From: Maniola hyperantus
Lineage: Eukaryota > Arthropoda > Insecta > Lepidoptera > Nymphalidae
DNA: 64,000 nt
Direction of reading: 5' to 3'
Assembly (NCBI RefSeq): GCF_902806685.2
Contig: NC_048545.1
Location: forward strand, 3,955,852-4,019,851
The notes below the pieces were generated by a model that had not been told where the DNA came from, did not search any database, and was given only the letters and a program-made list of their open reading frames with translations. Positions 34,601 through 43,600 of the stretch are shown here, in pieces (position 1 is the first letter of the stretch; the number at the start of each line of letters is the position of its first letter). Both the position numbers and the translations under genes were made by a program.

Positions 34601-37600
34601 TTCACCATTTTCCCTAAAAAAAAATTTTATTAGTAATACACGCCTTTATGTATATTTTATCCATACTATCCATACTAATATAAATGCGAAAGTGTGTCGC
34701 TCTGTCGGTCTGCTAGCTTTACAAGGCTTAACAGTAACCAATTTTGATGAAATTTGGTACAGAGTTAGCTTTCATTCCGGAGAAGGACATAGGCTACTTT
34801 TTATCCTGGAAAATTAGAGTTCCCAGGGGAGTCCTAAAGGCATATCCGTTTTACCGATTTATACGTTGGTACCGAGGTAGCTTGCGTCCCGGAAATTGAC
34901 ATAGGCAACTTTTATCCTTTTTTTTTTCGCTTAGGAGGGGAAAATCCCCATGGACATAGTGCCGGGCTCCTACCGACTAAAAACCCCTCCTTTCTCTAAG
35001 CAGTAATGTTTCCGCCTTGTTGGCCTACCATTACTGCCGCGGACTAACTCAACTTCCTCCTCTTTCGTCTTTCTCCTTACTTTCCATTATACCTTCCATG
35101 TATTTCTGAACTATCTGCCACTTCTTTTTCTCTTCCAGCATTGTGCTTATGAGGCTCTCCACTCCTAACTCTCCTCCCACCTCGGCTACGACATTCCTTC
35201 TTTCTTCCTGAAACTGAGGACAACTTTTATCCTGGAAAATCAAAGATTTCCCACAAAATTTAAAAAAAAAAAACTAATTCCACATCATGCAGTTTTAAAT
35301 ATAATAATTATATTTAAACTTAAAATTCATTTTCCGTCCTTTTTTAGAGATTTTAAAAAGAAAAAGATGCAGATAGTCTTAATTTAGTTAAGAGAAAAAC
35401 AGAATCGACGCCAATATCGCTTGAGGCTGTAATTTTATGTATTTGTCAACAGATCAATAACTTGAGACTGCCAAAGGAGAGTGGGCGACTCAAGGGCTTT
35501 GGAGATGTAGACTTTGAGGACAGGGAGAGTCTTGTCAGTGCTATGAACATGCCTGACTTGGTAAGTTAATTAGATTAGGTACTTTGTGTAGTAAATTTTT
35601 TTAATATAGCTGTTATCTGTATAATATTAATCAACATTGAAAGAGCGATCTCAATACAGTGTTTCTTTTTAGGTTTCCGTACCTCACAAGGAAAAACGGA
35701 ACCCTTATAGGATCACTTTGTTGTCTGTCTGTCTGTCTGTCAAGAAACCTATAGGGTACTTCCCGTTGACCTAGAATCATGAAATTTGGCAGGTAAGTAG
35801 ATCTTACAGCTGGAATTCGGGGACAAATCTGAAAACCGTGAATTAGTGGTTACATCACATAAAAAAAATTAAATTGTGGTCTATCTAATATTTAGTATTT
35901 TCAATTTTCAAAGTAAGATAACTGTATCAAGTGGGGTATCATATGAAAGGGCTTTAACTGTACATTCTAACACAGATTTTTATTTATTTTTATGCATCGT
36001 AATTTTTGAATTACCGTGCAAAATGTCGAAAATATACGATTTTAGTACGGAACCCTCGTTGCGCGAGCCTGACTCGCACTTGGCCGGTTTTTGTTTATTT
36101 CTGGATGATTTTGTGTGATACCTGAAAATCTTAAAACCATAACAATTTCACTAACTTTGGCTCAGTCAATTTTTTACCTACTTACATTTACACAATTTAA
36201 GTTCTTTCGCACAACTTATCTATCTAAATTTGCATGCTGTAGCCGCCTATAATTTGAATTTTATAATAAATAAATTTTGAATTGGATTTGAATAATGTAA
36301 TTTTTTTTTTGTATGATGCTGTTGGTGGTTCAATAAAAATAAATAAGTAAAATAAAATAGTTGTAGAGAAGTTAAAGACTACCTCTTTTTGTTGTCCAGT
36401 TAGTAGGCGGAAGAAGGATTAGAATAGAGGTGTCCACACAAGACAATGATCGCCGAATGGGCAGAGGTGGCAGGAACGACCGAGACAGGTATATTAAGGT
36501 TGCCCTTCTTACACTGGCCATACACGATCAAGTTTGCAGCTGACTTGAAGTGGCCTCCAGTCCGCTGCAAACTTGACAGTAAACTTGACCATGTATGGCC
36601 AGCGTTACACAATTCTCCATGCAAACGTTTTACGTTGATAAATCGCGACCATTTTTAGTATTTGTAACGACTGCTTGGAATTCAATTAAAATTTCACAAA
36701 AAAATTATATATCAACTAGCTTAAGCCCGCGACTTTGTTCGCGTGGACTACACAAATTTCGAACCCCTGTTTTATCCCCTTAGGGGTTGAACTTTCAAAA
36801 ATCCTTTCTTAGCGGATGTCTACGTTGTAGCTATCTGCAAATAAATTTCAGCCTGATCCATCCAGTAGTTTGAGCTGTGTGTTGATAGATCCGTCAGTCA
36901 GTCAGTCACCTTTTCGTTTTATATATTTAGATAAATTCAATAGAACAACAGTTTAGGTAATGGAACGTGATCTGAAAGCTTATATTATTTTCTAGGTCCA
37001 AATTAAGTACAGTTACTTTGTAGGCCAAACTCAAACTTAACCTTTATTTGAAGAGGAAAACCTATGACTAGGAAAGAAATGTTTTTAAATACTATCAATT
37101 ATCATGATATTATTTAATGACAGGGAGTACGATCCAGAGCGCACAATGGGCGATTGGCGGTCGGGACCGCGCGCCGTGCCCGTACGAGAACGCGACGGTC
37201 CGCGCGAGCGCGACAGAGGCAGCGATCGCGACCGTGAGCGTGACTGTGAGTACTGCACTAACTTCTAGTGACTGATTTTTTTTAAATTTATAGACTAGCG
37301 CTTGGTTGTAATTAGACCGTAAGATGATGATTCACAGTGCGACAAGGCTTTCTTGGCATTTGAATGACATTGAAGGGGGGCGTTATTGGAGAATAAAGGC
37401 TTAGAATAGTGAGAGTTAGGCTTAGAGTTTGTTGTGGGCTCTTCTTAGACCTGGGCGTAAAAATATACCATCAGCTCGAAACTAGCACAAGCTTGACGCT
37501 TAGTTGAAGAGGATTTAACATGGCTAATATTCTTTTTAAAAAAGAAAAGAAAAACTCCAGTCTAGTGCTGACGTCACTAAAATGGCAGCCGCGCGCATTA

Positions 37601-40600
37601 GCAATTTGCGGCACTTATATCAATGGTTGTGATGACACTATAATGTATGTTTCTGATAGCGAGCGCGGACAATAAGCCAGGAGGGTGGCGCGACGCGGAG
37701 CGCCCCGAGGCCGCGCGCGCGCCCTACGGCGGACGGGACTCCTATGGCAGGGACCGGGAGCGGGACAGGTATGTATTATATGAGTTTATTGTGGGCTCCA
37801 ATACTAAGACTGTCCTTCTGTCTGTCTGTCGGTCAGCAGGCTGTACCTCGCGAACCATAATAGGTAGACACCTGCTAAAATTTTCACAGAATGTTCTATT
37901 GCTGCTATAACAACAAATACTAAAAATTATCCCAAACGTTGCCAGGAAACCTCCTCATTAAATGGGTATTAAACATTAACGTTTCATGTGTAATCATTCA
38001 TTAATATGGTATTTGACAACTAGTCAAATCAGTAACTTTTTAGCAAACGTCAAAACGCGCACTTGGTATGCGATATTCTATGAAATACTGGAATGTGACG
38101 TCACATCATAATGAAGTACTTTTTTAGTTTCATCGATAATTTAAAATGGTTATTACACTTGAAACTAACAACGGGCGTGGATTTTACGTATTTTGGAAGA
38201 TCGTCTATTTAATAATCACTGAAAAATAATTTATTTTTGATGTAGTCAAATACCCAATTATGGCATTGATGGGTATTGACATTAACCTTAATGTGGCCCC
38301 AGCACAGCGAGCGCGGACAACAAGCCGGGAGCATGGCGCGACGCGGAGCGGCCCGAGGTCGCGCGCGCGCCCTACGGCGAACGGGACTCCTACGGCAGGG
38401 ACCGGGAGCGGGACGGGTATGTATTCTATTCTATTTTGACGACGGACGTCCCTAGCGCAGTGGTAAACGCTGTGGTCTTATTAGTGGGAGGTCCCGGGTT
38501 CGATTCCCGGCAGGGGTTTGGAATTTTATCATTTCTAAATTTCTGGTCTGGTCTGGTGGGAGGCTTCGGCCATGACTAGTTACCACCCTACCGGCAAAGC
38601 CGTGCCGCCAAGCGATTTAGCGTTCCGGTACGATTCCAAGTAGAAACCAAAGGGGGGTTTAATAAAAACTGCCATACTCCTTCCAGGTTAGCCCGCAGGT
38701 GAGGTTGCAGTCAAGGGCTAGCTTGTATCTGAATTTAAAAAAAAAGATTTTATCCAAACTTTCATCACGAGAAAATAGCTTAGAATATGTAACTTATCAA
38801 AGCTGTGATATCCTAGCAGTTAGGACGTCCGCCTTCTAATCGGAGGTCGAGGTTGGTTCCGGGCACGTACCTCTAACTTTTCGGAGTTATGTGCGTTTTA
38901 AGTAATTAAATATCACTTGCTTTAACAGTGAAAAAAAACATCGTGAGGAAACCTGAGAACCTACCTACCTACCTACCTACCTGCCTAAGAATTTTCCATA
39001 ATGTTCTCAAAGGTGTGTGAAGTGTACCAATCCGCACATGGCCAGCGTGGTAGACTATGGCCAAAACCCTTCTCACTCTGAGAGGAGACCCGTGCTCTGT
39101 AGTGAACCGGCGATGGGTTGATGTAACTAATAGAGGTGCGTGCCCGGGTTCGAACCCCCAACCTCCGATTAGGCTGACGCCCTAACCACTAGCCTATCAC
39201 AGCTTAAATATAATAAAAGAATAAAATTATTGAATTTCTGGAACAACGTAAGGCAATGTCCCTGGTTGCCCCTGGGCTATATGTGGCCATCAAGCTGACA
39301 ACATTGCCAAGCTGAATGGCGATGAACCTTTCGACCAGCTAGGTGATTCGCTAACTCAGTGTCTAACACTAAATGATAGCCACTGAGGTTGGTTGGTTTC
39401 TACATTGCTGCTTCACTGGGTGATATTAAAATGTTTTTTCGTAGAAAACCTTCAACGGATTAAAAAATGCGCTTGGTGGCTATCATTCAGTGTTAGAAAC
39501 AGAGTTAGCGATTGCGATGGGTTACTCACCCCGCCGGCAGGCTTATCGCAGCTTATCATATAAATTATGTGTTTGCCTACAGAGGTCGGGAGCGCGGCTA
39601 CGGTGGCCGCGACGGGTTTCGCACCGCTGATAGGGCTGAGGGGGGTGGTTTTGGGTATGTACTCTGTATTTTCACTATTAATTATTGTAGAATTTTTTAG
39701 TTATAAGTATTAAAGTATTTTGTTCATGAAAAATCTTTCAAGTACGCTAGTTTTATATCAGACATGCGTGTACAAATATATACATAAGATGTTAAGAATA
39801 AACAGTGAAGTGAATATTTCTGGTTTTGACAATATTAAGCTTTTTAAGTACCAAGAAAATAAATACATATTTATTTATTTGTAACTAAATGATGCCCGCG
39901 ACTTTGTCCGCGTGGTTTTTTAATAATCCCGTGGGAACTCTTTAATTTTTCCAGGATAAAAAGTAGCCTATGTCCTTCCCCGGGATGTAAGCTTACTTTG
40001 TACCAAATTTTATCAAAAACGTTTATACTGTTGAGCCGTGAAAAGCTAGCTTAGTTAGACAGACACACTTTCGCTTTTATAATATTAGTATGGATTAAAA
40101 GCGAAGACAAAAAGCAAACTGAACTTGAAACATATGTTTTGCATAGCGTAAAAATAAAAAAAAATCTCTGAAATGCCCGTAATTTTGGAGTCACTATTTC
40201 ATAAACGTTTTTGTACAGTAATCGTGAAAGCAGAGGTTTTGGCGGCCGAGGATTTGGTGACAGGGAGCGAGATCCACCCAGAGAAGGTATTTTTAAATAT
40301 GTATTTAGTATTTAAATATCTTAGAAACATAAAATTTTGCAAGTTTCACTTATCCATATGTAATTTTGTTAAAATAATATGTATTTGTGTTTTTGACCCG
40401 CCCGACGCCCGCGACTTCGTCCGCGTGTTGATATTTAGGTTTTTAAAAATGTCGTGGGAATGTGATTATCCAAGATAAAAAGCCTTTGTCACTCTCCAGG
40501 TCTTTTAACTACAATACCCTTACAATAAAAAAATGTGTTGATCTGTTGCTCCGTTTTGGCGTGGTTGAAGGACAAACCAACAAACTCACACTTTCTTATT

Positions 40601-43600
40601 TAGAATGTTATGTATCCCTCATAAAACATTGCATTTTTGCTTTTATTGTACCTTTCTGTGTACCTTAGCATTTTGATGGTATCTTTTTTTCTATTATAAA
40701 AATGAATCACTAAATGTGTTGCTGATCGCAAATCTCGACAACAGCTAAACCGATTTCGCTAATTCTTTTTTTATAATATTCCTCGAAGTACTAGGATGGT
40801 TCTTACGGAGAGAAAAATTTAAAAAATTGCCTGAAAAATAATCGACTGTTTTTATAAAAGTAAAATAACGTATAGGAACCGTAAGTTAATGAAACATTTG
40901 CGCATTTAAAAATAATCCAATATATTATTGGCATTGTTCCAGAGGCCTCTTTTGCCTCTTTGCGCAACATCAAAGCACGGGTCAACTAGACACCGTGTCG
41001 TGCAACATGCGCGATTCGGTCGCTTTACACCCACATTTTAAACACCTCCAGTTTCTTAACAAATTAAGATTACGGGCGTTTGTGCACTCATCCGTGAAAT
41101 AACAGATTCCGTAAAAATACCAATTAAATGAGTATGACGGAGACTCAGGAAGATCAACATTGAAATGACTAAACTGCTATCCCACTTCTGATGTAGGTGA
41201 GTCAGGAATATCTACATTAAAATAACTAAACTGCTATCCCACTTCTGATGTAGGTGAGTCAGGAATATCTACATTAAAATAACTAAACTGCTATCCCACT
41301 TCTGATGTAGGGATAGACCTGCCTTTACAAGATAATGATGATTGATGATTAACCGTATAAGTCAGGATTACAACATAATATTAGATTCACCGAGCCTTCG
41401 TGGGCGCATCAACAATACTCTCGCTCTACAAGAGACAACACAAACTACCCTCAACAATAACTATAGCCATCCTCATTTATGAGTCATGGCAACTATGTCT
41501 ACTATGAGACTGACAACCTTAACTAACCCTACCTAAACCAGCTCTGTCTACAACTAAAGACGGCGCTGCCGACAACTACATATTTGTATGACGGCCACTT
41601 GGAAGAATCACGGATACGTATCGAATACGGATGAGTGCACAAACGCCCTACTACTGCAATTATTTGGTTTTAGTTCGCGTAAAACAAATAGTCCAATCTG
41701 AAGTTGCAACATGACGGTTTGTGCAGGTCATAGACTAAGGATTAACACTGGATACTAAATTTTTGAGAAATCAAATCTTTTAATTACATCTAGCTGATGC
41801 CCGCGACTTCGTCCGCGTGGAATTAGGTTTTTATAAAATCCCTTGGGAACTCTTTGATTTTTCGGGATAAAAAGTAGCCTATGTCACTCTCCAGGTCTTT
41901 ATCTATACCCATGCAAAAAATCACGTCAATCCGTTGCACCGTGATTGAAGGACAAACTAACAAACAAACACACTTTAACATTTATAATAAGGGTACTGAT
42001 TTGATTAGAAAAGGAAAAACCTAATTTAATTTAGAACTGTCAAACCTCAGGACTTCAGGTGCCAGTTGTGAGCCTATTGTTAAAATTTGTAGAGTGCACT
42101 AAAATTTAGTCTTTAAATTTAAAATTCATTTTCCGTCTTTTTTTTGCATTATTATAAAGAAAGAGATGCTGATATTCTAAATTTAGTTTAGAGAAAAACA
42201 TCAGAATCGACGCCAGTGACGATGAAATGAAAATTGAACTTACTGATAAAATCTTTCTAAAATCATCTAGATAGCAAGCCTCGTGAGCGTCCGAAGTTGG
42301 TTCTCCTACCGCGAACGGTGCCCCGGGAGTCAGAAGCACCCACAAAGCCAGCCGATGGAGCACCTTTGGATGATAAAGCTCCTGAGAAGGTTGTGCCCAA
42401 GCCTGTGCCCGCTGAAAAGGTGTTCGGAGCGGCCAAACCTGTTGATACTGCTGCCAAGTAAGTGATTACTGACAAGCCTGTAAACGTAGGTACAGTGTGA
42501 AATAGGGGCAACCAAACTAACGAAAGGGGCATGGGTTTAATAAAAAAAACTGCCATGCCCCTTTCAGGTTAGCCTGCATCATCACTTACCGCCAGATGAG
42601 AATGCAGTCAAGGGCCAACTTGTATCTGGATTTAAAAAATGTTTTTCAATGTCTGGAATGCAAGCTATCTCTGTACCAAATACATGTTACCCGCGACTTC
42701 GTCCACGTGATTTTTAAAAATCCTGTGGGAAATCTTTGATTTTTAGGGTTCTGTACCTCAAAAGGAAAAACGGAACCCTTATAGGATCACTTTGTTGTCT
42801 GTCTGTCTGTCTGTCTGTCAAGAAACCTACAGGGTACTTCCCGTTGACCTAGAATCATAAAATTTGGCAGGTAGGTAGATCTTATAGCTGACATTTGGGG
42901 AAAAATCTGAAAACCGTGAATTTAGGATTAGATCACACAAAAAAAATTAAATTGTGGTCATGAACTAATAATTAGTATTTTCAACTTTCGAAGTGAGTGA
43001 CTATATCAAGTGGGGTATCATATGAAAGGTCTTCACCTGTACATTCTAAAACAGATTTTTATTTATTTTTATGCATCATAGTTTTTGAATTATCGTGCAA
43101 AATGTCGAAAAAATACGACTGTAGTACGGAACCGTCAGTGTGCGAGCCTGACTCGCACTTGGCTGGTTTTTCTTTGACAAAATCGGTGAATCGGATGGGC
43201 TGTTAAAAGCTAGCAGACGCACGCACGATGCACATAAGATATTAGTACATGAGTAGTATGGATTAGTATGAATATGGACTGTATTAATACAATATAATAT
43301 TGTATTGCGCTAACAAAAACAATCTTGATAATAATACCGAGATTGTTCCCGAGGTTTATTTCTTTTGCCTCTTTGCGCAACATCAAAGCAAGGGTCAACT
43401 AGACACCGTGTCGTGCAACATGCACGATTCGGTCGCTTTACACCCACATTTTAAACACCTCCTCTTTCTTTATTTATGGTTACTACTGAAATCATTATTT
43501 TTTAGTTCGCGTGAAACAAACACAGATTCCGGCAATATTTATGGCACATCGAACTATAGAAAGAGATTTCTGCTTTGTAGAGCGTCGTCTCACTCATTCG

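Larger units (their letters stand above)
40935..41720 (+). repeat. Interspersed repeat (family R) interrupted by a TIR element
   Basis: The two outer parts (40,935-41,073 and 41,649-41,720) together match 43,330-43,540: CCTCTTTGCGCAACATCAAA, GACACCGTGTCGTGCAACAT, ACACCCACATTTTAAACACC, then TTTTAGTTCGCGT. The copy at 43.3 kb lacks the insertion. Confidence 0.75.

Noticed and set aside
38447..38520. Possible tRNA gene with GGTTCGATTCC
   Set aside because: Part of SINE-3; the same tail follows the truncated copy at 42.5 kb.
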